Source of the DNA: Xestospongia muta
Taxonomy: Eukaryota > Porifera > Demospongiae > Haplosclerida > Petrosiidae
DNA: 64,000 bases
NCBI GenBank assembly: GCA_963693285.1
Contig: OY848929.1
Span: 1,676,501 to 1,740,500, forward strand
Reading direction: 5' to 3'
Position numbers and translations under genes: made by a program. Below, piece by piece: positions 48,145 through 59,516 of this stretch; positions within the stretch are counted from its first letter, which is position 1, and every line of letters begins with the position of its first letter. A model generated the notes under the pieces. That model worked only from the letters and a program-made list of their open reading frames with translations. It did no database searches and was not told the DNA's origin.

Positions 48145-49068
48145 AGCTGTGTGTGTGTCATGATAGTGAATAAACTTCCCATTCATCTCTGAACTTCAAC
48201 TGTGGCATCTTCATGATATTTTTTGGCCTATAACACAATGTGATCAAAGCCCACCTACTAATTATCTACCATATTGTTTCTAACATCTTGAACACGCCTA
48301 CTAGCTTGTCTTTGTGCAAGATAATGATTACAGGAAAAACATCCACCAGTTCTGTAACTATGTTCACTCCATGGATCAAGACACACCTAATAAAAATCAC
48401 GATAACACTATAATATGTAATAAAATATACCTACTCTGTGATATTTACAATGCAGCATACTTTTCGACAAGTCATGTGATTACAGCCTTCATTTTTTTGT
48501 ATAGGTGAGTTACAACTTGGACAAGGTTTAATATTATTAATAATCCACTGAGCATCAGCTTCTGCTTGTGCTGCTATTTCTGTCATATCAACTTTACCAA
48601 CTAATATTATTATAAAATAAATAACATTGATTTTATTTACTTACCTGATGCCACTCTTGAGACTTCTTTAATCCATGTTTCCCAGACCTCACATTCACAA
48701 GGTTCGTGTGCATGTTTAGTACAGTTCCAACAAAATTCATGACTATTACCACATTCTACATTAATACCATGACATTGACCAAGTTCTGGATCTGATGTAC
48801 AAACCATCTTTCTTCATAATAGCTTGTTTGCAAACAGGATAAGGACACCATTTGAAATCTTTATTGCTATCAACAAAATGCTACAGAAAAAATAAAATAA
48901 ATACATTAATTATACCTGAATATTTAATTCAGAATATTTTCAGAAGAGCTCTTCTGATACAAGCTTGGCAATAACATCCTGTGCATGTCTTTAAGATTAT
49001 CAATAACTGGTAATCTTAGGTCTACAGTTGAGGAATTAGCAAAAGCTGTGATGTAGCAATATGGAAAA
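48145..49068 (-). pseudogene. RBR (RING-IBR-RING2) E3 ligase fragment, ANKIB1-like, decayed
   Basis: Exon-like pieces on the minus strand: 49068-48916, 48880-48645, 48600-48461, 48386-48270, 48227-48145. They encode an IBR (FKWCPYPVCKQAI; ECGNSHEFCWNCTKHAHEPC; CEVWETWIKEVS), a linker, and RING2 ([19 protein letters not shown], with the catalytic-type cysteine after NEG; VCLDPWSEHSYRTGGCFSC), all typical of ANKIB1/Ariadne proteins. Lesions: a stop in the first piece, a 1-nt frameshift near 48806, absence of the CKxxFCW zinc ligands between the two RING2 pieces, and a frameshift/TGA near 48185. The ankyrin repeats and RING1 are not seen. The last piece is in phase with the ABCA exon at 48093. 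Confidence 0.75.
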
Positions 49069-50243
49069 CTGAGAAAATTTCAATAAACAGTAACACTTAT
49101 TGCCATAGTAACACTGTATTGCAACAAGATTGTTGTATCCATTAGTGGTAACAAATTGTATATGTATTCATATCATACATATGTGAAAGTGGCATACAAC
49201 AACAAAGTAAACAAATAACATGTAGACCACTTGGTATACTATGTGTATCACTAACCAAAATGATGCCCCTGTCATCAGGACAGACAATTTTAACCCTGAT
49301 GCAAAAGGCTTTATTTATATCACAAAGATATTGAAACAGCAACAGAGAGTATGTTGTGTAACATTTACTCTGTGATACATTACAACAAGTGATTACTGTA
49401 GTTGAAGCTACAATATATTGTCTAACAAGACTCACAAGATCAGTCATAGTAGGAGGAAGACAAGATGGCAAACATGATACAACAACAGATCTTTCAACAG
49501 CAGATTTCAACTGAAAGAATATTGAGAAGAGACAAAAATAGACAAGATAGTTGACATTCTTATCATTAAATGCCTTTTTAACAATGCATGCTCTTCTAAT
49601 TTTATCCTTTTTAGTGGCTAGTTCATTAAATACTAAGAAGAAACTAAGAAGAAAAGAACAACAACTACAGCAACTATGTCAAAACCAACTTGATCACTAA
49701 TCAATATAGCAAAGAAAACACTTGTAAAAAATGCAAAAGCTTGTGGAGGCAGTTTTAAAGATGATAATGATAGTTCTGGCTTGTTGAATGGATACAGTGT
49801 GATTCCTATGTATTATGAACGTACCTTACATGTATTATTCCAAAACTAAATGCAATATATATCTGACAACTACATTTGTCAATTCTGTAATACTGAGCAT
49901 GACACTAAATAGTATAGTTGTCTGCTTGTGTCAAAATATTTATTTATTGTGTTCATTTCATACTACTAATGTAAAATATCATTATGTCCCTTTTTTATGT
50001 TACAAAAATAAAGCCCTTACCTAAACAATCTTCTTTATTATCTTTTGTTTCTTCTATCTAACTTTATAACATCTCCTTTAGCTCCTCCAGATAAGGCAAT
50101 CAATTCACAAAGTCCACCTTCTGCTGACTTGAGAGAGTCCAATAAAAACTTGAAAAGAAAGGGTTAGAAATTTGGATAGCTTTCTCCTGCTAATGGCTTT
50201 CTGTCTATTCTTGTTCGGCCATATTTGACAGGGGAGGATCCAC
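49069..50243 (-). other. Unassigned stretch with possible minus-strand exons
   Basis: Three pieces look exon-like but match no family I know. (1) 49510-49142, a 122-codon frame after a good acceptor (TTCTTTCAG at about 49511), Cys-rich and hydrophobic. (2) About 49800-49625, reading PPQAFAFFTSVFFAILISDQ and a further hydrophobic run, resembling two membrane helices. (3) About 50150-50060, reading KSAEGGLCELIALSGGAK. They could belong to one decayed membrane-protein gene. Support is weak. Confidence 0.3.
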
Positions 50244-52777
50244 ATGGAAAAAACCCCTCCCACTAATGCTCGCTGTCCACTGTTGTGTTTGTGCACAATG
50301 ATGTCTCTTCTGTTTTCTCCAAATCATTTCCATTCTCCATCTCACACTATTTCCAATGGTAGTGAAACTATTGATCATGCAAGTATAACCAGAGGGCGTG
50401 TGTTCGCTTCTGTCATGAGCTCTTTCTCAATGGCAGGAGCTCTACTCATCATCTTCTCTTATCTTCTTTTTAAAGACATCAGAACGAAAGCACGACAGGT
50501 TCTCTTCCATTTGTCCATAGCAGACTTTGGTGTAGGCTGTACTAACCTTATTGGAGCTGTTGTCTATTACTTCCACTTCATTCATGAGTGTGAATATGGT
50601 AAACACTTACTTCTTCCATGTACAGCTTATAAAGGGCTCTGCAAGACTCAGGCTTTCTTTGCTGCTTTTTTCACAATAGCCTCCATTCTCTGGACACTGG
50701 TATTAGCACTTTATGTTTACATATTAGTTGTAGACACTGGACGGAAGTTATCTGATTGGATTGTTCGAGTTGGATATTTTGTCTGCTGGGGCATGGCACT
50801 TTTCGTTTCATTGTGGTTTGTATTGACACACAAATTAGGTACTACCAACCTTGGTAGTGGTGGTTGGTGTTCTCTACGAGTTGAAAACAAATTGGGAAAC
50901 GTGAACATTTTTATTGTATTGTTTGGAAGTGATCTTTGGGTTATGATTACATTTGTCGTGATCTTAGTACTCTATACATCAACACATTGTTATTTAAAGA
51001 TGAAGGTAAGAGATTCATTTGTTTGACTATTTCTAGTTCTCTGATAGTCTTGTATCCATACCTTCATTTCTATGTATAAAAATTAGAGTATAATAGATCT
51101 GGATAAGAAACTTTGATAAGTTTCATAATATAGATCATTGTGGGCAGTTGTTTATCTCTACAGTATAAGTTGTTCTTTTAATGTTAAGATATATTGTAGT
51201 TTATTATAATATATCTTGTGATCATTGAGCAAGTTTATATGAGGACTAAAATGTTGTAAAATGTGTGCATAAGCTTTTTATATAAACTTGACATGTTATA
51301 ATATGTAATATCCTGTGATCTTTTTGATGTTTGTCATTTAAAAATGATATGGTTTCCAGGAAATGCTAATTAAATACAATAAAGACATTACATTGTTAGT
51401 GCTAGTTATAGTTGTTGTATGATGACAATAAACTGTTTTATATCAAGAGACTATAGTAACTATTACTATATTATCTTATCTTAATAGTCAGACTTGTGAC
51501 AAGCTAACATTAGCTGCTGTATTTGATAAGATAAGATAGTAATCGTTATCACAGTCTTCTGAAATAAAATCATTTAATTTGTCCCATGTCTTATAATTAG
51601 TTCATGTTGTTTTAATGTGCTGACATATATACTAGAAATAAGGGATAAAACAAGTATTTAAGTTTGTGAGTGGTACAGTCTAATACTAATATTAGCTATA
51701 GATATTAGTTATAGGTGTGTACTCAGTGTGGGTGAAGAATGTGGAAGACTATAGATATCAATGAATGATACTATGTAACTTACACTTTCATTGACTGGTC
51801 ATTGAAATAACTTACAGCTGTTATATCACGTGTCTTGTGTAGCTGTCTGAGTCTGTCTCTTACTATGTACTGAATTAGACAGAACAAGTATAGTTTATTA
51901 CACATATTTGACTTCCGTCAGGAAAGAAGGCAATTTTAGTGCTCCTATCTCTACTGTAAACAATCAAACACTTGTAACAATAGCCATTCTAATTTTAGTT
52001 ATTATGCTATTTCTTATACGAAGTATGTACCTGTTTATAATATGTTAGTACTTAAAAATCTCTTTTGTTTGTCAATAGATTAATGATATGCATAGACGTT
52101 ATAATATTACCAGTTCTCAAACTAATGTTCACTTCTCGGACCACAAATTTTTGGCCATTCCTTTCTTCTTCCTTCTCCTACGTTTGGGAAGCGTCGTCTT
52201 CTCTATTCTATTTGTTTACACTGATGTATGGTCAAAAATGTCTGCACCTCTTCATAAAATAATCTACTATTGGATGGTAAGTTTTATATTATGAGAACTG
52301 AGATATGGGAGAATGGTCTGGGGTATGCTCATCCCAGATATATTAGCAGTTAGTAATCATGCTTATGTATTGTGGTACCCTGTGTATAGTGACACTGTAA
52401 TGCACCAATTTTTAAGAATGAAACGCTATCTACATATTCCTGATAAATATATACAAAATAGAATTTGCTACTATATACCTTCAACCAGTGCTATTGTTAA
52501 GGTATACTTTACTCCATAGGCCATTGGTGATTCTAGTGAGGGCATTGTAAATGGCATCATTTTTTGTCTTCTCACTCCTCGAGTACGTCAAAAACTTTGT
52601 CGTTGTCGTTGTTTCATCAAACAACCTCCTCCTAAACTTACAGAAACATCAGAACAGAGAAGACTCCTAGAGAATGTTGAAGTCTCTATAAAGTATAGCA
52701 CTAATCGTAGCTCTACATCACGTATTACATATTCCTCCTCATCGTCCAGTGTATCAGGAAGTGATAATGAAGATTAA
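50244..52777 (+). CDS. GPR157 / cAMP-receptor-like seven-transmembrane GPCR
   Basis: Three exons join in frame: 50244-51005, 52079-52276, 52520-52777 (TAA), 405 residues. After a Ser/His-rich N-terminus come the helices: TM1 (VMSSFSMAGALLIIFSYLLF), intracellular KDIRTKARQ, TM2 (HLSIADFGVGCTNLIGAVVY), TM3 (FFAAFFTIASILWTLVLALYVY), TM4, the extracellular SGGWCSLR block (family GWCW/AWCW site), TM5, TM6 in exon 2 (FFFLLLRLGSVVFSILFVYT), and TM7 in exon 3 (SEGIVNGIIFCLLTP) followed by RVRQKLCRCRC, a likely palmitoylated helix 8. The long Ser-rich tail could be a phosphorylation target. The order and LFxLSxAD motif fit GPR157 and Dictyostelium-type cAR receptors. The ligand is unknown. ATGs at 50298 and 50301 are alternative starts. 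Confidence 0.85.
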
Positions 52778-53477
52778 TTAAGTATAACTATTATTTAGAA
52801 GCATTGATTGCAATATAGTCATACAGCTTAACTTGTGAGCTAAAGCATGTCTTAATTTTACAGTTATTTATTTTGTCTGCTTTGAACAAGCACCTCTCTT
52901 TTCTCGTTTGTAAAGTTCAAACTTTAAACAAAAACAATGTAATTTGAATATAACACATTCAGCTGTGTTGTGACAAGACTACTATACCATAGTATGTATC
53001 TATAAACGGTAACTAAACAGTTTTTCTTGTAGCTGCTCCTTAGAGAATTGCAGGGTAGCCACTGCAGGTAGTAGTACATTGTTTGACTTTGGATATCCTG
53101 TTGTTTGTTTAAAACTGTTTCTTGTTCTAGTAGAACAGTTGATATAATTAAACTTGTTCTTAAAATTCACACACACAATATATAATAATAGAACTAGTTG
53201 AGAAACAATTTGTCCTTTCTCAATCTAATTAAGGTTATTAACAATAATAAACTGCTATATACCTAGCTATATGCAAAGGTGTTGGTGTACTCTATATTGC
53301 AATTGTTTGGTTTATGATCTTTAGTATTGATTGACCAGATAGACAAAATTAAAGCCTTTCAAGTCCTTTGTCACACATAATGTATTTGGTGGGAGAGATA
53401 AAACATAATGTTACTCGTTAAAAAAATAAGAATTGAAAGGTCAAATTGAAATACACAATATAATGTGTGCTATATAC
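52778..53477. other. Intergenic spacer with duplicated flank
   Basis: 3' flank of the GPR157-like gene. The segment 52870-52985 is a diverged copy of 59850-59965 (shared AACAAGCA...CCTCT, TTGTAAAGTT and ACACATTCAGCTGT-like blocks). Otherwise no gene seen. Confidence 0.55.
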
Positions 53478-54581
53478 TTAACACTTATCATTCGCCATTT
53501 CTTCATATTCAGATTCTCTAGGGATAGTAAAACGGCTGATTGCAGCTGTAGAAGCAGTATTATATTTAGTATATATAACCGTATCACATTCTCTTTCATT
53601 CTTAGTTTGTGTGTTTCCTTGTTTAAAATGTAACTTGCGCAGGAGTAGCACATGAATTAGCAGTGCCCAAGATGAAAAAAATCCCCATAGAGCTTCTGAA
53701 ATCATTGCTATATATAATGTTACCATGTGGTAGCTGCCAACTGGTGATATAGCACCATGTAATCGATTGGCTAATGGAAACAAACTCAACAAATAAAATA
53801 TAATTGGATATGCCAGTAATGGTAGCAGCTCTTTCAAAGCTGTCTTGTTAGGATTTTCCTTGATCAACGGCTTTGACTCTTTCTTGTGACTGAGGTAAGC
53901 CCTCTTACATAAAACTATTGCTATCATAATTACAGCAAGTAAGCAGACACTAAGGGAGACAAATAATGGACCATACCACAGTATGAATTGTTGTATGATC
54001 CCCACTATGTACTTTTCATCAGGACAGTTACTATCATGGATCTGGATCCAACACCATGCTCCTGCTATACCATATAGATTCTGAGAGAAGGGTATACATG
54101 CTGGCAAGATTGGGAATGCGACAGTTATTAGAAAATACACAAGTTCTAACTTAATACAGTTTTTCAAACACACAGCTAGACAGAATAAATGGAACACAAG
54201 AAACAGTGTAAAAAGAAGTTTTAGCCATAATGTATATTCCATAAGGAAAGCAGTTGCTATACAAGCATCAATATGGAATTTATCTTCAGTATAATTGATA
54301 TTCATTATCTGCAGAGCTTCAGCTAGACTTAACAAGAGACAGGCCAAAACTTGATAAAGTGCTAAACGATAGACAAAATACTTGTACAATTTCAGACACA
54401 TGACAAATGAGATTGCTGTTATGCACATTATGGTGGACAATAAGCAAGTGCTCACCATAGTCACTATAACATTATTCATCTCGTTCTTAGTGAAGGAAGA
54501 ATTACAGTCATTAACAAGACGCCGATCACCAATATTCATCTTGTCATTCGCTTTTGGAACCAAGTGTTTTTCATTGATCAA
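53478..54581 (-). CDS. Orphan 7TM receptor, cluster member 1 (intact)
   Basis: Single-exon frame of 367 residues. The N-terminus carries an extracellular NDCNSSF sequon block shared by all cluster members. Seven hydrophobic helices follow: TM1 with MCLKLYKYFVYRLALYQVLA, TM2, then NINYTEDKFHIDAC, TM3 to TM4, the extracellular GAWCWIQIHDSNCP, TM5 FVSLSVCLLAVIMIAIVLC, a loop with KPLIKENPNKTALKELLPLL, TM6 YPIIFYLLSLFPLANRL, TM7, and a Ser/Thr-rich tail ending EEMANDKC. The AWCWI extracellular site and helix order recall cAMP-receptor-like/GPR157 GPCRs, but sequence is far from any named receptor. Its start is 87 bp from the divergent copy at 54669. Chemosensory or environmental sensing is a guess from cluster behaviour only. 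Confidence 0.85.
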   Translation of the reverse strand: MINEKHLVPKANDKMNIGDRRLVNDCNSSFTKNEMNNVIVTMVSTCLLSTIMCITAISFVMCLKLYKYFVYRLALYQVLACLLLSLAEALQIMNINYTEDKFHIDACIATAFLMEYTLWLKLLFTLFLVFHLFCLAVCLKNCIKLELVYFLITVAFPILPACIPFSQNLYGIAGAWCWIQIHDSNCPDEKYIVGIIQQFILWYGPLFVSLSVCLLAVIMIAIVLCKRAYLSHKKESKPLIKENPNKTALKELLPLLAYPIIFYLLSLFPLANRLHGAISPVGSYHMVTLYIAMISEALWGFFSSWALLIHVLLLRKLHFKQGNTQTKNERECDTVIYTKYNTASTAAISRFTIPRESEYEEMANDKC

Positions 54582-54668
54582 AGGTTAGAGTACACTAGTA
54601 GACTAATCGTCTGTACTCTGTCAAAACTAATTACATCACCAGTGTATATACAAGAAGATAGAAGAAAT

Positions 54669-55170
54669 ATGGAAGAGGATCAGATCTTCACTCGCAATGA
54701 CTGCAACAGCTCTTTCACAGAACACGAGAGGAATAAATTGATTGTGTCATGGTTGATTCCTAGCATAATATCGTTTGTAATGTGCAGTACAGCATTACTC
54801 CTTGTCATTTCCTTGAAATTGTACAAGCACTTTGTGTATAGGTTAGTTGTCTACCAAGTCTTGGCCTGCCTCTTTTTTAGTGCTATAGGAATTTTGATGA
54901 TGATGAATATCAACTACACAAAAGATAAATTTCATGTTGTTGAATGCAACATTATGGCTTTTCTCATTCATTACACAATATGGATGAAGCTTCTCTTTAC
55001 ATTGTGTCTTGTGTTCCACATATTTTGTATGGTTGTGTGTTTTCAAAAACTTTGAAAAGTTCTTTACATTCTATTATTGTCGATGTTGTTCCCTTTGGTA
55101 ACTGCTAGGATTCCATTTATATTAATCATTCTTATGGTGTCTCAAAAGCATGGTGTTGGACCCAAAATTA
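54669..55170 (+). pseudogene. Truncated copy of the 7TM receptor at 60430-61488
   Basis: The first 125 or so codons are nearly identical to the intact minus-strand gene (MEEDQIFTRNDCNSSFTEHE and onward). An extra T in GTTTTCAAAAAC shifts the frame, so it stops at 55053-55055 in the second half of the helical bundle. Homology continues out of frame, with a small deletion, to about 55170 (the AWCWI equivalent) and then ends. The copied block includes about 90 bp of 5' flank (from about 54570). Confidence 0.9.
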
Positions 55171-55800
55171 ACCCAGAGTAATTATAACAACATGTAGTCT
55201 ACATTTCTAGATATTGATATCCTTCTCAGCTCTGGCACTTTTGCACATATACTGCTTCAACAGAGGCTACATCATTAAAAATATCGATCTACTACAAATG
55301 GATGATGTTATTAGTGATTCATTATACCCAGAGTCATACAGTAAACAACACAGCTAGTTGTATATAGATATGATAATAAGAGTTATATATTAATTTAAGA
55401 GTTATATATATATATATATAAGTCTAAACTGATCATAATACATTAGTCAGAATGAAGGTCATGCATGCAGTAATGTGTCAAGAGGACAAACCATGCATGT
55501 GTGCTGTATATAATCATTTCATTGTAAGCTAATAGTGTTATTGTATATAATACATGTAGTTCATTACCTTATGATACACAAAGGTATTATTATTTTCTTT
55601 AACTTCATCTTGACAAAATTTAATTATCATAAAAATATTACATAATTCTTCAAATAAAAATGTATACATGAAAAAATAATTGCTGTTTGTTTAGATCATG
55701 TTATGAATTGTTTATTAATAGCCTCACAGCTCACAATGATCCTTGTATTCTTCTCTTTCTCTCTGGTTGATAATAAAACAATATATACTTAGATGTTAGA
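55171..55800. other. Intergenic AT-rich spacer
   Basis: About 630 bp with a TA run at 55403-55422; no gene recognised. Confidence 0.6.
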
Positions 55801-56604
55801 CTAATGTGTCTTACGTAGATCAATATTTCTCATTATCCACTTCTCTGCCTCAATTCGAGGTCCATTGGAAGTAAAAGAATACCCAAACTTCTTTAGTGTG
55901 GTATTCTTCTCCAACAGCTTGGCTATTTCATCTTCGACTCGATGACCACTTTGATAGTACTAGAGAAAAATTGAAAGCAGATTGAAATAGAACAGTGTCA
56001 TATGCTAACTTGATTACATAGCCTTATTTCTTGCAGTGTAGAGTTGTCAACAAGTGCTTGCATAATTGCCTAAAAGACGTGTATACAAAACTATGTCATC
56101 TGACACTAAACTGCTTGTAATGTGATCAATTAACTTATTTAATATGTAATGGTATCACCTAACATAATTTTACTATGTTATTGATATGGCAACCAAGCAA
56201 AATAAAATAAATGCGTATATACTGGTACCCTGATGCCTTCAAGAGCAAGTCTGTTTGAATCCAGATTAAGTGATGTCAGTGTTTGATTTTGACTCAAAAG
56301 TCTAGCCAAACTCTGAAATGAATTGTATTAGAATGTCACAAATAGAAGGATAAAATCAAAGCACTTACATTAGCATGACTATCATCAAATTTGACATTTG
56401 CCAATGATAATTTGGTGACACAGGTGTTATTTTCCAAAGCACTGATAATTTCAAAGATACGTTGTGAAGTAATCAGAGGATGGTTGTTCAGGTTAAGATG
56501 AGAGAGTGAAGGATCATCATGTGTAAGTGACTCAATAACTTCAGTCAAATCTTGAAATTCAGCTACACCATTACCACTGCTGCCTTGACTACTAAGAAGC
56601 CTGT

Positions 56605-56677
<73 letters not shown>

Positions 56678-56692
56678 AGGGAGGGAGGGAGG

Positions 56693-56739
<47 letters not shown>

Positions 56740-56799
56740 TTTTCAAGAAAAGGTAATACAGATCTTCTTACTTAGTCTTTGATGAATAGATGATGCCAT
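55801..56799 (-). CDS. Short tropomodulin/leiomodin-like LRR protein
   Basis: Five exons join in frame: 56799-56772 (ATG), 56604-56369, 56312-56229, 56069-56010, 55959-55801 (stop), 188 residues. The sequence follows the C-terminal leucine-rich-repeat domain of tropomodulins, which cap actin pointed ends: [71 protein letters not shown], and the terminal helix block [19 protein letters not shown]. Tropomodulins are about 350 residues; here the N-terminal tropomyosin/actin-binding half is absent, because the first exon gives only [10 protein letters not shown]. Either a shortened paralogue or an undetected upstream exon. The acceptor of the second exon sits in a long CT microsatellite. Confidence 0.8.
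56606..56738 (-). repeat. (CT)n microsatellite at a 3' splice site (minus strand)
   Basis: AG on the given strand with an internal GGGA block at 56670-56698, hence CT/CCCT on the coding strand. It ends in CAG right before the tropomodulin-like exon at 56604 and makes up nearly the whole intron. Confidence 0.95.
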
Positions 56800-57239
56800 G
56801 TCTTGTTGAGAGATGGAGCCACTTACACAATAGATTATTTCCAACTCACCAGTTAGCTTTGTATAATGTAGTTGTACTCTTCAACTTCTCTTCCTCTTAA
56901 AATAGTGTTCAGGGAATTAAGAATTAATGTTCCACTACAAATTATAAAATCAGGAAATCATGTATTACTACAGACTACATTGGGGGTTGTGCTGAGAAGC
57001 AGTTGTTATGTTCATTAGTCGTTATAACAAACACATTGTCAATGACAAACTACTTGTAAAGTTACATCATTGTCCTACACACTGCTATCGTATATATACA
57101 TTACTGGTAACCAATTCATTTACATAAAGGAGGTTATAGTTAAACTATGCATGCACTATTGACACTGCTGCTACTAATGTCACAGTTATCATAACCAGAA
57201 ACCATGCATGCATGATAACCTGTCTTGATCACATTTAAA

Positions 57240-58190
57240 ATGGAGTTTGATTATCAGCACATCAGTAATGACTGTAATACTTCCTTCATTTGGCTAACAA
57301 AGACCCATATGATGAATGAAATTCTTATTACCATGGGGATTACCTACATAATATCCTCATTAATGTCTATTATAGCAATTATAATGGTTTTGTACAACTG
57401 TTGGAAACTGTACAAGTATTTTGTCTATCAGTTAGTACTCTAAGGACTCTATCAAGTTGTAGCTGGTCTTATCTTTAGCTTCACTTAAGTCTTGCAGTTG
57501 GCCAACATCAATTATTCTGAGAATGAATTTCATATCAATTCTTGTAAGCTGATTGCCTTCCTAGTTCAATATACTGGATGGCTAAAACTCCTATTCACAT
57601 TGTCTCTAGTGTTTCACATATTCAGTTGGGCAGTATGTTCAAAAGATTTCAAGAAGCTTGAAATAGCATACATTCTAGTACCTGTGGTGGTTTCGTTGTT
57701 TCCAGCACTATTGCTATTTATTCATGATTTATATGGGAGATCAGGTACATGGTGCTGGATCCAGGTTCACGATGGTAATTGTCTCAGTACAAAAGACATG
57801 GTAGGGAACATGGAACAATTTGCACTGTGGTTATTGCTGTGATTATCATTGTTTTAGTATTGAATAGGAGGGCTTTTATCAGTCATATTAGGAGATAGAA
57901 CCATTAATTCAAAAGAATTCGAGCAAGATAGCCCTGAAAGAGTTTATGCCATCATTGGCATATCCAATTATATTCTTTTTGCTGGCTCTATTCTCTTTAG
58001 TTGATAGAATCAGTGGAGCCATATATTTACATAGTAGCTACATATATATGGATACTATGTCATTCTTTTACAGAAGCTCTAAGAGAATTCTTCTCTGCTC
58101 TGATACTTATTATCAATATACTGGTTGTACGTTAATCAAAAAAGGCAACGTGTTGCTAGATCTGCTGTTATTCCAAAGAGTAATATAATT
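57240..58190 (+). pseudogene. Broken 7TM receptor of the cluster
   Basis: Collinear with the intact cluster genes: DCNTSF start block, WKLYKYFVYQLVL then an in-frame stop (about 57441), a second stop near 57486, NINYSENEFHINSC, GTWCWIQVHDGNC, a frameshift after MEQFALW, then out-of-frame remnants (FMPSLAYPIIFFLLALF, ISGAIYLHSSY). There are at least three disabling lesions, so it is dead. Confidence 0.9.
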
Positions 58191-58445
58191 GATTTAACAA
58201 GTTATATATACTGATGCTTCTCCGAATGCTAGGCCAAACTATTCTATACTCATTGAATCAGAATACGATGATGATAATTGTTGATCATAATAGTATTGCA
58301 GTATATGGAGTTCTAGCAATTTACGTTTACAATTTTTGAAGTCTGTGTTTCATAAGATATGTGATATGAAGTTAAATTTTGATTAATAGGTGCGGCCTAC
58401 AACCTTGTACACTTTGACCTGACCTTTAGTTGACTTAAAATAAAA

Positions 58446-59516
58446 ATGGAGTTTAGTGGTAACGAAGTACTCACTAATAATTGTAATGTCTCCTTTTCTA
58501 ACGAACAAAAGACTCACTTACTGATAGCCATAATGTCTTCTGGTGCTGTGTCTACTGTCATGTGCTCAATTGCAGTCTTATTGGTTATGTGTTTGAAATT
58601 GTACAAATACTTTGTCTATCGATTGGCACTCTACCAAGTGGTGTCCTGTCTTTTTTTTAGTGTGGCTGAAGCTCTGCAAATGATAAACATTAACTATGTT
58701 GAGGATACTTATCATATCAATGCCTGTCGAGCTACAGCCTTTCTAGTTACTTACACTGTATGGGTAAAGCTTCTCTTAACACTGTGTTTAGTGTTCCATA
58801 TATTCTGTTTGGCGGTGTGTTTGAAAAACTTGAAGAACTTGGAAATTGCCTATATACTTGTATCTGTGTTGTTTCCTTGTCTTATTGTATGGATTCCATT
58901 TATTCACAATTTTTATGACTTGGCAGGAGCTTGGTGTTGGATTCGAGATTGGAACAACGATTGTCCCAGTGAAAAGGAGATAGTGGGAATCATAGAACAA
59001 TTCACGCTATGGTATGGTCCTTTATTTGTCTCTCTTACCCTATGTTTAATAGCTGTGATTATTATTATTATTATTTTAATTTGGAAGGCTTATCTTAGCT
59101 ACAAGATAAAATCTGAACAACCACTATTAGTCAAAGAATATCCTAACAAGACATTGGTAGCTTTAAAAGAGCTCCTACCATTACTAGCATATCCAATTAT
59201 CTTCTTTGTATTAGCTCTATTTCCAATAATTGACCGTGTTTATGGAGCCATATCTCCACATGGTAGCTATAGTTTGTTGTTGGCTCATGCGTTAACAGAA
59301 GCATCATGGGGAACATTCTCTGCATTAGCACTTTTAGGGCATGTATTACTTCGGCGCAACCTTCGGCATCAAACAGCTGCTCCTCCATCGTTCACACGTA
59401 ACAAGATAGAAGGTAGTACAGCTGTTTATACAAAGGAAACTGTTGCCTCTACAAATGCACTGAGTACTTATACCTTGCATGATGAAGAATCAGAGAGTGA
59501 AAATGATACTGAGTAA
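58446..59516 (+). CDS. Orphan 7TM receptor, cluster member 2 (intact)
   Basis: Single-exon frame of 356 residues with the same plan as the gene at 53478-54581: NNCNVSF block, MCLKLYKYFVYRLALYQVVS, NINYVEDTYHINAC, GAWCWIRDWNNDCP, TM5 with an isoleucine run, KTLVALKELLPLLAYPII, TM6-TM7 (FPIIDRVYGAISPHGSY), and a tail with Thr/Ser-rich YTKETVASTNALSTYT then acidic EESESENDTE. No lesions. Same family caveat: cAMP-receptor-like topology, ligand unknown. Confidence 0.85.
   Translation: MEFSGNEVLTNNCNVSFSNEQKTHLLIAIMSSGAVSTVMCSIAVLLVMCLKLYKYFVYRLALYQVVSCLFFSVAEALQMININYVEDTYHINACRATAFLVTYTVWVKLLLTLCLVFHIFCLAVCLKNLKNLEIAYILVSVLFPCLIVWIPFIHNFYDLAGAWCWIRDWNNDCPSEKEIVGIIEQFTLWYGPLFVSLTLCLIAVIIIIIILIWKAYLSYKIKSEQPLLVKEYPNKTLVALKELLPLLAYPIIFFVLALFPIIDRVYGAISPHGSYSLLLAHALTEASWGTFSALALLGHVLLRRNLRHQTAAPPSFTRNKIEGSTAVYTKETVASTNALSTYTLHDEESESENDTE

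Noticed and set aside
48145..49068. Treating the RBR region as a functional ligase or as a true ABCA-RBR fusion protein
   Set aside because: A stop, two frameshifts and loss of zinc ligands argue for decay; only the last 14 codons could read into ABCA.
54669..55055. Calling the 129-codon frame a functional short membrane protein
   Set aside because: It is a near-identical truncated copy of the gene at 60430-61488 with a frameshift, and homology continues past the stop.
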